A stretch of 64,000 nucleotides of DNA from contig JAMSLZ010000007.1 in assembly GCA_026027325.1 (NCBI GenBank), positions 248,001 to 312,000 of the forward strand, written 5' to 3'. The DNA is from Actinomucor elegans (Eukaryota; Mucoromycota; Mucoromycetes; Mucorales; Mucoraceae). The stretch's first letter is position 1, and each line of letters starts with the position of its first letter. Positions 34,857 to 47,063 of this stretch are shown piece by piece. The position numbers were made by a program, and so were the translations under genes. The notes under the pieces are model-generated. The model saw only the letters and a program-made list of their open reading frames with translations, had not been told where the DNA came from and searched no databases.

Positions 34857-36086
34857 ATTTTATGATGCTTCTAAATAGGATATAACCAGCAGTAATTCTA
34901 CACATTAATAAAACTAATAATAATTGGTATACTATATATTTGAATGATGACACTGCCTTTTATATATGTTTTAATAGTTGAGTTTACTTCATTGTTATTT
35001 CATTAGAACAAAGATCTCTGTATTAATTGATGAATAACATCTTTCTTTTTTTAATTCTATATATACCTAACTAAAATGTTGGAAAAAATATACATTTGGA
35101 ATTATATTGTGGTGCTTACGTAAAGCTGATATGCAATACTAAACTGGGAGTGGAAAAAAGTAAATCTCGCTAATGAAGTATGCACAATTTACAGTTAATA
35201 ACTAAAATATAGTTAGCATATACACTTATTTTTCTTCAATTAAATAATGTTTTAGTAAATTTAGTAATTCCTTCCAAGTACATATTAATGATGCGACATT
35301 AAACCGAGAAAGGTTGAGAGTTCCATCATCATTAGATCTACATCACATAAAATATGCAATTTACATCGCAGTACCAATTGTAGTGTTATCATAGTAAACT
35401 TCAGTCAAGCAGTTGTTTTACTAGATGTAAGTCATATGCTAGCAATAAAGTGCAGTATTAAGCTGAAATGAGCCAAGAAATGTGTAAATGTTAAAAATGG
35501 CCCAATTTCAAGAAAAAAAAATCCATACGTAATATGTTTGCAACTGCAAACTTTTATTCTTTTTTTTTTTTTGGAACGCAGTATATCTTTTGCTAAAATG
35601 ATGTCGCAAAAAGTGGATCTTTAATACACAATCAATTCGTAAAGCAAGTTTAATATATGTAGTGTAGATAATTTAAATGTAGTATTTTTTTTTCTATATT
35701 ATAGTAGGAAGCATTAGGATATTTTACAGATACTTTTGAAAATAGAAAGAATCAAATTTTCATCAAGAAAACTATGCATTTAATGGAATACGATAGATTA
35801 TTCCATGCACAATCTAATTTTATAAAGCGTTTTTTTTTTATGCATTCGTATACTTTCAAAAAGTAAAGTATTATCCAGAGTACATTTTTTAAATCCCGTA
35901 TAAAAAGAGAAAGGACACCCATCCATCAAATCAATTAATCTTTAAATCGAAAGTCGACGCATATACATATGCAACTCAAAGAGCCGTCTTATACCATATT
36001 GAGGTTTATTATTCTTTTTTTTAAAAAAAAAAGGTATCCTTTTATCATTATATATACAGTTTTTAAAGAAATATAGTACTATATAG
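34857..36086. other. Intergenic region, repeat copy only
   Basis: AT-rich spacer between the convergent CotH and GLTSCR1-like genes. It contains one dispersed-repeat copy (about 35235-35325) and several T- and A-runs, and no supported gene. Confidence 0.5.
35235..35325 (+). repeat. Dispersed repeat copy
   Basis: The core AATGATGCGACATTAAACCG is followed by AGAAAGGTTGAGAG. The 5' flank is only weakly similar to other copies. Confidence 0.55.
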
Positions 36087-37297
36087 CTATTGATTATTAT
36101 TATTGTTAGCAGCATTATTATTGACTTGCTGCTTTTCAATTAAAGCCATCAGTTGTTCTCTATTTCTTAGTAGTCTCTGTTGCAATTCTGGGCTCAATTG
36201 ACTATAATGGTTTACGAATTGAGGGTTCTGTAATAGAGCACTGGCTTGGGCCAATCCATTAGCATAATTAGCAGCAGCAGTAGCTGCTGGATCAAAAAAA
36301 AAACGCATTAGTTATCTAGCGCTCTCTTATAAACTTAAATAAACATACCTGAGGCTTGTTGATTCTGCTGCTGTTGGAGTTGATCAATAGCTTGTTGAGG
36401 TAGTATTTGCTGCATCATTTGCTGCATTTGCTGTTGCTGTTGCTGAAGTTGCTGTTGGGGAGGCTGTTCTTGCAATTTTTGTTGCTGTTGCTGTTGTTCT
36501 TGTAATTGCTGTTGACGAGCTTCTTCAGCCAGTTTGGCTTTTTCGGCTTGTACACGTAGCATTTCTTGGTGCTGAGCAGCTTGCTCTTGGGCGACCCGCT
36601 GCTGTTCCTCTGTCAGTTTTTGTCTTAGCTCTGCCAAAACTTGTCTTTCAATCAGAATCTTTAATGATAATTTGCCGCCATTCTATTTGGTTCACGCTTA
36701 GTATTCTTTCCAAGCCTGCTGCGTTATTATTTAATTACCTTTTCGATGTTCTTAGAGATAGTTGCATGCTTATCAAACAAGTCAGATTGACATTTGAAGA
36801 TTTCAATCATAGTATGATCTGTGGTTGTGTTAGCCTATTGATTATAACTTAATCAACTCCATTTTGTTAAGTATACCTTGGCGTTCCAATGGGATCTTAT
36901 TGGCATCTAGATCACCTTTTGGATATTGATATATATGGTAAGGTAACAATCGATCCATGGCGTCCTTTATTGAGGTGAAAGGTGTATGATAATCTGGTGA
37001 AGTTACTGCCCTATGATCCGCTAATAAAGAATCTATGCATCTAGATATAATAACCAATACTTAGCCTACGCGTTATTCCTCTTATACAAACTTCTATTAC
37101 CTCTTCTTAACTTCTCTATGCTGCACTTCTTCTTCTGGTAATCGTTTCGACAAGATAGAATCCGTTGGTGGTTGGTTTTTTTGCAAAGCTGCTTGTGATT
37201 GTTGAGTCTGGGACTGTCTTTGGGCGACAGTCGTGGTATTTGCTACAATTGTTGGAGGAGTAGGAGCTACAGGAGAAGATTTGTTACTGGCATTCTC

Positions 37298-37328
<31 letters not shown>

Positions 37329-38199
37329 AGGTTAGTGGGAAATAAGAACGCATTTGAAGATGGTGCGGCACTGATAGGTGTGCTAGCTACTGATGTATTT
37401 GCAGTAGTAATAGGCGTTGTAGCTGAGGAGCTGTTGTTGGTAAAGTTGGTGTTTACATTCTGCTGTTGTTGCAATGATTGCTGTAAAGCCAACAACTGCT
37501 GTTGAGTCAATTGCTGCTGAGGATAGGACTGCTGTAAATGCTGATGTAATTGCTGCTGTATTTGCTGCTGTCGTTTCTTGGAGTATTTCCCAGTCTTGAT
37601 ATACTTTCTCGTGGGTTTACCATCAAGGGTAAATGTGGTACTGTAATCAGATCCTTGACCTTGTTGATTTGATCGGAGCAATTGATTCTGTTGGTGTAAT
37701 AGTTGCATTTGCTGTTGCTGCTCTAATTCTTCTCTTAATTTACGAGCTGTTTCTTTGATAGCGTCTGCTTCAGCAGCGGTGGGTTGTGGTGGAGTATCTA
37801 AAGATCCGAGTGCGTCGTGTTTTGGCGCAATAGCTTTAACGGACGACTCTGAAGAGGTTGACTGTTGCTGTTGTCTTTGCGCAGTAGCAGCTGCCGCCAT
37901 GGTTGCAGCGTGTAGAGACTGGATTTCTTTCATGAGCTGTTGACGTTGCTCTTCACCAATAGAAGCCACTTGCATGTTATCTGGTAATTTATAAATAATT
38001 TGATCGCGTTTACGCACCATTAACACTTTTAGCCCAGCCAAAGTGAGCTGAGTGATGATTTCTTCATCTTCAGATGATGTACTGGATTGTTCAGTTGGCT
38101 AAAAAAGTTTTTCTTAAAGGTTAACGTGATTATTCAAACAAACAGAGTATAATTTACTTTTTGCGCAATAGAAATGTCTTTGTCGCTTTTATTATTCAT
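36087..38199 (-). CDS. GLTSCR1/BICRA-like chromatin-remodelling subunit, Gln-rich
   Basis: Six exons: 38199-38158, 38098-37101, 37040-36877, 36818-36739, 36658-36349 and 36286-36087, in phase throughout, 597 residues. Residues ~15-345 are Gln-rich, including a pure CAG-encoded Gln run at 37297-37327. Residues ~345-450 hold the conserved GLTSCR1 region (DAMDRLLPYHIYQYP, GDLDANKIPLERQ), followed by EIFKCQSDLFDKHA and a Gln-rich coiled coil beginning ILIERQVLAELRQKL. In animals this region nucleates the non-canonical BAF (GBAF) SWI/SNF complex with BRD9. The family name rests on that motif alone. Only exon joining reveals the domain. Confidence 0.8.
37297..37327. repeat. CTG/CAG triplet run in coding sequence
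   Basis: About ten consecutive triplets encode an uninterrupted Gln run in the minus-strand GLTSCR1-like protein. Such runs are prone to length change. Confidence 0.9.
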
Positions 38200-38937
38200 C
38201 TTTTTTATTATTTATATTTTTTTTTTTTGGCTGCTGGACCGTCAAACTCTGTCACTCCTACACGCTTTCTGCTTTTATCGCCAAATATAAAAAAGTAAGG
38301 TTTTTTAACCAGCCAGTTCTAGACGGCCTGTTTCTTTGAAAGCTGTGACTTGTTTCTGATTACTAGGCAACAAGGAGTTTCAAGTATATCAATGAACTTG
38401 GTTGGCTCGCGGAGAATGATCTAATTAATATTTAAATCCCAATGATTCCGTTACTTGCTTCATTCTCTTTGATTAGATAAATGGAGAATAGAAAGAATAG
38501 CTGTTGTTATTGAATTACGATCTTCTACTACTTTGACATAACTTTATACAATTCAACAATAAGATAATGCGCACATTTCACTAATTTAGTTTGCTTATAC
38601 TTTAATTCAGCATTCGATAATGCGTAGAACTTTGGTTTTGACGCTGAAAGTATTGAACTATCAATGACTTTACATATCTTCAAAAAGCAAAGTTTTTATA
38701 CAAGAAAATCCACCAGAAATATATATATATATATCAATCCATTTGAAGTTTAAAAAACCACTCTCTACTATGGAATGTGTCATGAATTAGAGTAGATATG
38801 TAGTCAAAAGATGCTTCCAAAATTTTAAGGAATCAATAGCAAAAATATACCTCACAAACAATTACTAGAATTGAAACCCCTACAGTCCATTGAATGCATC
38901 ATTTTCTTAGGCTACGACCTGTTTAAATATACCAACC
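38200..38937. other. Divergent intergenic region
   Basis: 738 bp between the starts of the GLTSCR1-like and LCL3-like genes. It must hold both promoters. I see short T- and TA-runs but no gene and no repeat copy. Confidence 0.5.
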
Positions 38938-39624
38938 ATGTCCAAAGACGTAGACTTGACAAAAGAATGGAATAAACTAAAGCAAAAGTTTCATAACCAA
39001 TTTGGTTCCGAGAAAGAGTTGAGTCAATGGGCCGACGAAGTGGTGCAGTCTATATGGCGTCCTGTTGCTGCTGGCGTTATAATCGGCCTTCCTACGCTCT
39101 ATATGATTTCTAGATTCATTGTCGGTAAACGATTCAAAACAGCATCACACATTCCACCCGAAGTATTTGAAAAACAACTCAAGATCCGTGGTAAAGTAGT
39201 GGCTGTAGGTGACAGTGATAACTTTCGACTATATCATACTCCAGGCTTTGGTTGGGGCTGGATACGCAACATACCTAAGACACGTAAAGAGCTTCAAAAT
39301 CAGACTATTTCCATACGTATCGCAGGTGTAGATGCGCCAGAAGGAGCGCATTTTGGAATGCCTGCTCAACCTTATTCTGCTGAAGCCAAAACGTTTCTGA
39401 CAAACTTGGTGTTGAATAAAAGGGTTCAGGTACAGCTGTTGAGCAGGGATCAATATAGTCGTGTTGTGGCAATGGCCTATGTGAGAAAGCCTCCATTGTT
39501 TTTGAAAAAGAACGTATCTGCGGAAATGTTAAAAGCGGGTCTGGCAAGTATTTATGTAGCTAAAGGTGCTCAATATGCAGGTATACTGGATCAGTTACAG
39601 AAATATGAAGCAAGAGCAAAGTAA
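38938..39624 (+). CDS. LCL3: LCL3-like membrane-bound SNase-family endonuclease
   Basis: Single exon, 228 residues. A transmembrane helix at about 42-60 (VAAGVIIGLPTLYMISRF) precedes a staphylococcal-nuclease (OB-fold) domain. The domain begins KIRGKVVAVGDSDNFRLYHT and contains IRIAGVDAPEGAHFGMPAQP, then LLSRDQYSRVVAMAYV, including the Asp/Glu and Arg positions used for Ca2+ binding and catalysis. Length, helix and domain order match fungal Lcl3, a probable mitochondrial or ER membrane nuclease linked in yeast to chronological lifespan. The cellular substrate is unknown. Confidence 0.9.
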   Translation: MSKDVDLTKEWNKLKQKFHNQFGSEKELSQWADEVVQSIWRPVAAGVIIGLPTLYMISRFIVGKRFKTASHIPPEVFEKQLKIRGKVVAVGDSDNFRLYHTPGFGWGWIRNIPKTRKELQNQTISIRIAGVDAPEGAHFGMPAQPYSAEAKTFLTNLVLNKRVQVQLLSRDQYSRVVAMAYVRKPPLFLKKNVSAEMLKAGLASIYVAKGAQYAGILDQLQKYEARAK

Positions 39625-39939
39625 AACGAAACAAATTATTAATGTTTTATGATTTAAATACTAACAAGACTGTTTAGATTCTTTAAGCGAGGTATATGGT
39701 CCTTAAAGAAATACGTATCTCCGGGTGACCATAAAGCAAAGTAAGATCAAACTGATTGATATTCAATGTGTTACTGATTAATTTTTGATGATTGCTAGAT
39801 ACCTCGGTAATGGAAAATAGTACAGCAGTTGTTTCCATTTGATAGACATGATGTAGTATGCAATTATAATGGATGTCATTAATACAAATACTATACAGCA
39901 TATTAGCTAATAGAAGCATATATCTTTATTTACAGTTAG
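39625..39939. other. Short convergent intergenic region
   Basis: 315 bp between the 3' ends of the nuclease and DNAJC9-like genes. No feature seen beyond AT-rich terminators. Confidence 0.4.
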
Positions 39940-40831
39940 TTACTTCTTCTGCTTCTTAAATAGCTGTTCTTGAAGCTTGAGGAATTCCTCTTCAGAAGGC
40001 ATATCATCCACTTGTTTTACTTCTCTTTTTCTCTTTCCTTTTTTATCTCCTGCTGAAGATGCCTCAATAGATTCAATGATTGAATTCATTTTAGCCTGTC
40101 TATTTTGTGCATTCTTTTGAATCAATGCCAGTAATGATGGTTTCTCTTCCTTTTTTTCCTTTTCTTGGTGCTTCAGGAACTCCTGCTCTTCTTTCAGTTC
40201 TTTTTTGATGCGCTTTTCGTGTTCTTTAGGTGTAGCAGATTTTTCAAAGCCTTTGAACACTGGCACAGTCCCTTCTTTGATAGCTTCTCGGATGATCTTT
40301 TCAAATCGTCCACCGTCTTTAGCCGTTGAGCATTCAACTATTTCCAGAATAGAACCCATTTTGCCTTTACAAGTCTTGTAAGCCTTCAGGACATCTCTCT
40401 TTTCCTCTTCAGAACCTATAATGCAAAGTAAGCTTCAGTTTAAAAGCTTGTCAAGTGTCAATAGAACAAAAACCTTGGTACTTTTGTTTTTGTGCTTCTA
40501 TTGTCTCTGCACTCACGACACCGGCCCATAACTCTTTAAAATATGCGTTCCAATCCTTATCGCCTTCAAACTCGGATTCGTCCATACTTCCAGTCTTGTC
40601 GTAACGTGCCTTACGCGCAGGATCGCTAAGAACAGTATAAGCCATGCCTAATTGTTGGAAGTTCTCATTGGCTTCTTGTTTTTGCTCATCGGAAGCGTCT
40701 TGGGGTTGTTTGTCTGGGTGAAACTGAAGGGCAAGTTTACGATATGCTTTCTTAATATCGCTGATAGTCGCAGTTTCCTTGTTTAATTCAAGTAATTTAT
40801 ATAAATCGATCTCTTTTGTAAAAGGAGACAT
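39940..40831 (-). CDS. DNAJC9-like J-domain histone co-chaperone
   Basis: Exons 40831-40474 and 40415-39940, 277 residues. The J domain occupies residues ~8-85 (DLYKLLELNKETATISDIKK) with the Hsp70-stimulating HPD in LQFHPDKQP. Downstream sequence WNAYFKELWAGVVSAETIEA and GSEEEKRDVLKAYKTCKGKM is typical of DNAJC9, which binds histones H3-H4 and recruits Hsp70. The C-terminal half is charged coiled coil ending in Lys-rich sequence, including a likely nuclear signal KKGKRKREVK. The intron donor is the weak GTTTTT, but frame and family alignment support it. Confidence 0.87.
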
Positions 40832-41256
40832 TTTAAAACTGCAATGAATTAAAGAAAGGAATAAAGTCGCGTGTGATGCGTAATTTGGATATCAGGTTTA
40901 ACACGCGTCTGTTTTTTTTAGCCAATCAAATCAAATTTGCATATTTTCCTGCATAAAGATCTCCGCTGACCAATAGAAATCTCTGAAAAATTATAAGGGC
41001 CTACCTTACAAAAATCTTGATTGACCTTTATTGGTTGTCGATAATTTTATTTTCGCGAGCTCTTACCCTAACTTATCAAGTTAAATGTTCACATTCAGCC
41101 TTCACTTCTTCAGAAACAGGCCAATTAAAAGCCTCTAAAACTCTGCTTGTCTTATATGTCCTAGGTATAAAGTTTTTTTTGACTCAATGCATTATTTTTC
41201 CTTTGGTTTGATTTTTTTTTGACATTTTGGCTCCAACATAACCATAATTAGCTTCC
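40832..41256. other. Divergent intergenic region
   Basis: 425 bp between the DNAJC9-like and DCAF4-like start codons, carrying both promoters. I see a T-rich leader before the WD40 gene and no gene or repeat. Confidence 0.4.
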
Positions 41257-42756
41257 ATGTCGTTTAATATTCCCGGATATTTCCTAGATCAAAAGACAAA
41301 GAAGCTATACAAGATCACTCCTAGTGGTCCTTTCAGTATGCCTGAGCTTCGAAAAAGATTACAACGAGAAGAGGAAGAAGAAAAGGCAGCAGCAACAGCA
41401 GCATTAAAAGAACGTTTCAAGTATAGCAATTCCACCCAACAACCCATCACCAATCTCCATCAGTACCTACGGAAACGATCTACTTCTAGCTTATCACCTC
41501 GCAAGATCAATACTGGCATCACTTGTTTAATGAATTGCTTAAAAACGAGATCAAGTATTGCTATGCCAGGATCGCCTCAAGTTGTTTGTAGACATACTTT
41601 AGCTCAAATTACAAACGACCCTAATGATTATGGAGAGATGCTTGTAGCGACACAGTCTCAACTTCAGCATTATGGATATCAGGTAGATCCTCAATTTCGA
41701 GTATGGAAGAGCAATTTTGAGCTCTCTCTGCGTAACGCTGTGACCTCGATGCATTTTGGCGCTTCTTGGTCTGATACACATCGCGATCTACTACTAACAC
41801 ACGGTGGCGAACTCTACCGAGTGACTACACCACGACTACCGCCATTAACGTTTGAAGAAATAGAGGCTGTATTCTTGGATCGTAACCGATCGATCCGCGA
41901 CGATAATCAGTCTCATATTGTACTTGATTTGCCAAGTGCTCACTCGATTTCTCACTTGGATCTTGGTACGCATCGTATCTTTACACGGAAAAAGGACTTG
42001 TTTTGGTGCTCGAGTGTCAATGATGCTCAAGATCGTGTCGTTGTAGGTGGTGACCAAAAGCTATACCTCTTGAATAGCAATTTCGATAGTTTGGCTAGTT
42101 GCAATGTCAAATCCTCTGTCTTTTCCACGTATATGCCTCGGCATAGACCTGATGTATGCTGGGTAGGCTTGCGCAATGGCAAAATATTGCAATTTGACAC
42201 GCGATCCAAGTCCCATCTCAACCTGTCTTTCAAGTTTCATCAATCATCATCTGTTGTTAAAATGCATAGCTTGTCAGATACTGATCTAATGACTGTGGGC
42301 ATGGATGGATCTGTTGATATTTGGGATGCACGTAAACCAAAAACTTATTACTCTGGCTATCAGCCTAAACAAAAGGATCAAACACAACCTATATACACAC
42401 TTAAAGGACATGTTAATGAAAGTACACATCATTTGGCGTTTGATCTGGATATCGACAGTCATCTTTTATTACTAGCAGGTAGTGACCATCGTGTGCGATT
42501 ATGGTCTTTACTTGATTTGAAGACAAGTAGTGCTAGTAGCCAGCCTATTTGGACATCTGAAAAGTATGCCGCGCCTATACCAGCTGCCAAGGTGATGTGT
42601 AGTGCTTCCAAGTTTCCTCGCTTGCAAGAAGGCTGGACACGTATATACCCCAAATCTGTTTTATCGAGAAAATGCCCTGGGGTTATGTTATTTGGAGTCA
42701 AACATGAAGAGGAAAGTTCTCATTGTTCTATCGATTGGCTCACTGTAGTAAGATAA
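41257..42756 (+). CDS. DCAF4-like WD40 protein (probable CUL4-DDB1 substrate receptor)
   Basis: Single exon, 499 residues. The N-terminal motif IPGYFLDQKTKKLYKITPSG matches the DCAF4/WDR21 family signature. WD40 repeats follow, clearest at DGSVDIWDARKPKTY (~350), which ends in the WDxR form that contacts DDB1, and at LAGSDHRVRLWSLLD (~410). By family, it would act as a substrate adaptor of CRL4 ubiquitin ligases in the nucleus. Substrates are unknown, and the sequence does not show whether DDB1 binding is intact beyond this motif. It is convergent with the SNF2 gene, about 200 bp apart. Confidence 0.82.
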   Translation: MSFNIPGYFLDQKTKKLYKITPSGPFSMPELRKRLQREEEEEKAAATAALKERFKYSNSTQQPITNLHQYLRKRSTSSLSPRKINTGITCLMNCLKTRSSIAMPGSPQVVCRHTLAQITNDPNDYGEMLVATQSQLQHYGYQVDPQFRVWKSNFELSLRNAVTSMHFGASWSDTHRDLLLTHGGELYRVTTPRLPPLTFEEIEAVFLDRNRSIRDDNQSHIVLDLPSAHSISHLDLGTHRIFTRKKDLFWCSSVNDAQDRVVVGGDQKLYLLNSNFDSLASCNVKSSVFSTYMPRHRPDVCWVGLRNGKILQFDTRSKSHLNLSFKFHQSSSVVKMHSLSDTDLMTVGMDGSVDIWDARKPKTYYSGYQPKQKDQTQPIYTLKGHVNESTHHLAFDLDIDSHLLLLAGSDHRVRLWSLLDLKTSSASSQPIWTSEKYAAPIPAAKVMCSASKFPRLQEGWTRIYPKSVLSRKCPGVMLFGVKHEEESSHCSIDWLTVVR

Positions 42757-42958
42757 TATATGTTATTCAGCCAATTTGAACATTAGTATTTGATAGTTGT
42801 TACTGAAAAGAAAGAGGAAACTTTTTTAATAGTCTGTATAGTAGTAGTATGTATAAATGAAAAACTGTATAATAATAAAGAAGAAAAAAAGGGAGACCTT
42901 TGAAAGGAAGAATGCAATGATACGTTATAGCGCTGTGAATGGTTTGTCATAAGATGAA

Positions 42959-45873
42959 TCAAGACCGAGTAGCCAAGATTTCATTCTTTGAGTCTTGTAA
43001 CTCTGAAGAATCCATTTCTCTGAATTGATCATTCTCACTAGTGCTCTTGGACTCAAATACAGCAGGACTACGATCTAATAGTTTTTCAAGATCTTCATCT
43101 GAAATCACCTTGTCGCCCTGAGCTACGATTTGCACCTGTTCACCATCTTCAGAAGCCAATATATCAGCTAATTCACGTATAGAATTTTCTTGCGACTTTT
43201 TGGTATTGGCAGAAGAAACAGGGGATTTGAATTTGCCTTTACTGATAACCAGCTTTTCTAATCTACGCTTGGCAGTAGCTCGCTCCAAAATCTTGGCTTC
43301 TACTGTTTTCGCTGCGACAAAACGATAAATCAATACCGGTTTCTTTTGACCGATACGATGGACACGATCTTGAGCTTGCAAATCCATCTGAGGGTTCTAT
43401 TTGAAAAGATTCAGTCATTGTGGGTATACATATATATATACACTTGTAATTTACATACCCAATCACTATCAAAGATAATAACAGTATCAGCAGCTGTCAA
43501 ATTGATACCTAGGCCACCAGCACGCGTAGATAACAAAAAGAGTTTTATTTTACTCTTAGGGTCGCTAAACTCTTCAATTTGCTGGCGACGGTCTTCTTGG
43601 GATACACTACCGTCTAAACGACAGATAGGCCAGCCTTTTAATTCGGTAGCCCAATCCTCCAATATATCCAACATTTTGGTCATTTGAGAAAACACCAATA
43701 CTTTATGTCCTCTGTCAAATAAGGCGGTCAAAAGGCGATCCAACAGTAGCACTTTACCCGACTGAGCAGCTAAATCATTATTTAATACAGGAGCGCCTGT
43801 TTTGGGATCCACGGGCCAATCAAACAAGAATGGGTGATTGCACACCTTACGCAGCTGCATCACCAAGTTTTGCAAATGCAATCCATTGACTTGTTTGACA
43901 GCCTCTGCCATCTCAGCGCGCTTCGCTACTGCTTTGTGATCCACTTCACTCTCAACGGGCTCGTTTTCCAACTCTTTAAAGTACTGACGGTCAGATTTCT
44001 CTTTGTAGCTGATAGCTTTGTGAGCGCGACGTTCGTCTTCTTTGTTGGTGTCTTCAGCTTCAGGCTCTCTGACGTTTTCTTCTTCGGGGTTGACAGTCTT
44101 TCTTTTAATAAGGTAGTCACGAAGATCTCGTTTGATGATGGCATCGTAAAGGTTCTTTTGAGGTTGAGTAAGAGGAGCATACAAAAGATATTCCTTCTTT
44201 TTTGGTAATGAATGTTCAACTAATGGATGGTCAGTTTGTGTTACTCTACCAGTGGAAGTCATAGTTTACCATCAGTCTTTAATCTTCTTAGCAAGAAAGG
44301 TCGAAGAATAGTGTGAAGACTAGTCACAATATTATCCTCCTCTTCTTCTCTCATAATACGATCTTGTCCGCTCTTGTTATTGATATCAGAAAAATCAAAC
44401 CTAGAATGCACGTATCAATAAGGATGCATATGCCAGTTTCATCGACAATAGCTTACCATGATTGAAACATATCAAGGTCATCAAAGATATCAGGTAACAA
44501 AAAGTTCAGCAAACTCCACAGTTCAGCAAGGTTATTTTGAAGTGGCGTACCAGTCAATAAGAGACGATTAGCACTAGAGTAAGTCTTTAATTCCTTAATC
44601 AATCGGCAGTTCATATTCTTGATACGATGGCCTTCATCCACAACAATATATTTCCAGTTATAACGTTGCAAAAACTTGCGATCATTCATGACAATCTCAT
44701 AACTAGTGATAATGACAGGAAATTCAGCAGCAGTTTCCTTCTTTTTTTGCATTTTGCGATTAATCATATGCTGACGTTCCTCCTTGGATCCATGATAAAG
44801 CAAGACATTGATAGATGGTGCGAATCGCTTGAACTCATTAACCCAATTGGCCAAAGTAGATAAAGGCGTAACAATCAAGTAAGGGCCAGACACTTGCATG
44901 GACTTTAAGTGTGCAATAAAGCCAATGGTTTGAAGTGTTTTACCCAATCCCATCTCATCAGCCAAAATGCCGTTCAAACCGTTCTCCCAAAGACTGATCA
45001 ACCATTCCACACCAGCAAGCTGATAATCGCGAAGAATACCGCCGGTAACAAGTGAAGGTTGACGTGCTGAAATTGAAGGTTTAGTCATTGGTGATTCTTT
45101 AGCCTTCTTCTTGGCAACAGTCTGTTCTTCGATAATGGCTTTGCTCACACTGCCATCTGTTTGCTTGCGTCTTTTAACGTCCTATTTTATCACCATCAGT
45201 ACAATCACACGCGTTCAAGTTGATATATCCTTACATCTTCTTTGAGATAGTCTGTTAGTTGATAATCCGCATCGGTAGGTTTGCGCTTCTTGTTGGCAGA
45301 TTTACGTGTTCTTCCGTGAGGCGCGTCCTCGGGTTCCTGTGTAGCAGCAGCAGAAGTAGCAGCGTCTAATTGAGCGGCCTTTTCACGAGCCTCTTCTTGT
45401 TGTTTAGCCAACTTGCGACCCAGAATAGTAGCATAAGCACCAGACTTTTCGAGCAAGAATTTTAAACGCTTCATACGTTGATCCTTGATTGTAGTATCGA
45501 ATTGAGCCTGAGCCTACGTGTTTTTGATTGATCAATGCCTGAATCTTTTTTTATATCGTTGTTTTTGTTACCTCTTCTCTCATACGCTCTTCTTGTTCCT
45601 TGTTGGTTACTTGTTCCATAGCGATTTCTTCGTTGATAATGCTCTCGCTTAGTCCCGCGTCAACAAGCGCTTGCTTCACTTGAATCACCTCTACCTCTTG
45701 ATCACTAGTAAGCGGTGAAGTTTGAGAAGTAGATTCCTATGAAATATGTCAAAAAAAAAGTTACAACAGCTGAATGTAGATCTTACAGACGATTGTGACT
45801 TGGGTGTTTCCATATCTTCAGTACTAACAGACTGGGACAAGTTCTGCTCAGTGACCAAGGTATCCGTTGTCAT
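42959..45873 (-). CDS. SNF2-family ATPase of the HELLS/LSH (DDM1, IRC5) group
   Basis: Seven exons: 45873-45787, 45736-45572, 45513-45235, 45181-44457, 44400-44270, 44219-43459 and 43396-42959, in phase throughout, 861 residues. The helicase core has motif [14 protein letters not shown] (~250), Ia [21 protein letters not shown] (~357), [28 protein letters not shown] and [15 protein letters not shown] (~725). [19 protein letters not shown] and the N-terminal coiled coil place it in the Lsh/Irc5 group. These proteins slide nucleosomes and support heterochromatin, DNA methylation or cohesin loading. The acidic N-terminus and the first three exons fit that group's regulatory region. Confidence 0.9.
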
Positions 45874-46775
45874 TCTAGATATTGACAGCTATCAAAAGAC
45901 TAAAAGGCAAAAGAGAAAAAAAAAAGAGAGAGAAGCTCTGGTTTTTTCTACTGCTACGTAAAAAAAAAAGGGACGGAAAAACAATCAAAAGCCACCTCAA
46001 TCAAAAACTCTCAAAAAATCTCATTGGAAGCTTATCATTTGTTTATTATGATATGACATTTGGCTTATTCGTGACATTGGTTGGTCTTCCTTGGATTTAA
46101 TGAGGTTCAAAGCACTTTTCTTTACTGTTGAGAAGGGCTTGGTATACACTTTAACAACAGGAATTGTATCAATGCTACAATAGCGGCAAGATGGTTCAAC
46201 AGCACTCAGAGTGATGTATTGGAGTGCCCTTCGGAAAGAGACGATAACGTTGGCTGTGAAAACTTTGATTTTTCTCGAGAAAATAAGCTGTATATTCCTA
46301 TATGGGAGACATAAAACAAAAAATTTGCATTATATCATAAACGCCTAGTGGCCATTATCGAGGCTTAACAACTTGCTTAACCAAAGTGCTTCGTTCATCG
46401 CAACAATAGCAGATCAGAGCCTTTTGAGTTGGCTTTACGGTTATTCAACTAAACAGCCGAAACGCTTGCGCTCATAATCAAAAACCTTTTGTATCTGGCC
46501 ACTAAAGAACCGAGAGAAATCTACAATTACCGGGAAAGATTCCGCTCATTCTAATGAACCAGTTTTTGTGGCTATTGAACAGTGTATTCTAGTGTAGGGA
46601 ATTGATACATATGGTCTGATACAGCAAGTAGATTTCATCGGTAACGGCATTATTTTTAATGTCACAAGACTGGCCCGCTCGCCTTAGTAGAAAACCTTCT
46701 AATAAAAATACAGAAATACTAGCAGTGAATTTACTACCGACCGTTGACTAATATCATATGTTCATTTACACAAGC

Positions 46776-46850
46776 TATAATAGATGTGGCTGCTCATTTT
46801 CAGCATGAAGTATCCATTAGATGCTACATTTGACAAAGATCTAGAGATAA
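46776..46850 (+). repeat. Dispersed repeat copy
   Basis: TATAATAGATGTGGCTGCTC, then TTTTCAGCATGAAG, then CATTAGATGCTACATTTGAC and AAAGATCTAGAGAT. Confidence 0.65.
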
Positions 46851-46929
46851 TTAGTCAATGCTTGTATAGTTTAATGCCCGTTGGCCTAGTATAATTTATT
46901 AATTGAAAATATGTTAAAAAAAAGTCTTT

Positions 46930-47063
46930 CATAGATGAAGAGATTCATTCTGAGTAACCAGTGCTAATCAGATGTGATATTTGACAAGATCGGTCGAGAA
47001 ATTTAGAGATCGCGAATAAGAAAAGGGGACAATGTTCCAAAAAAAAAAAAAAAAAAAAAAAAA
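46930..47063 (+). repeat. Dispersed repeat copy with 25-base poly(A) tail
   Basis: CATAGATGAAGAGATTCATT, then CTAATCAGATGTGATATTTG, then CAAGATCGGTCGAGAAATTT. About 30 bp further on it runs into 25 A (47039-47063). Confidence 0.65.

Noticed and set aside
37233..37505. Plus-strand Cys-rich ORF inside the GLTSCR1-like gene
   Set aside because: It is the antisense of CAG-encoded Gln tracts in a well-supported minus-strand gene.
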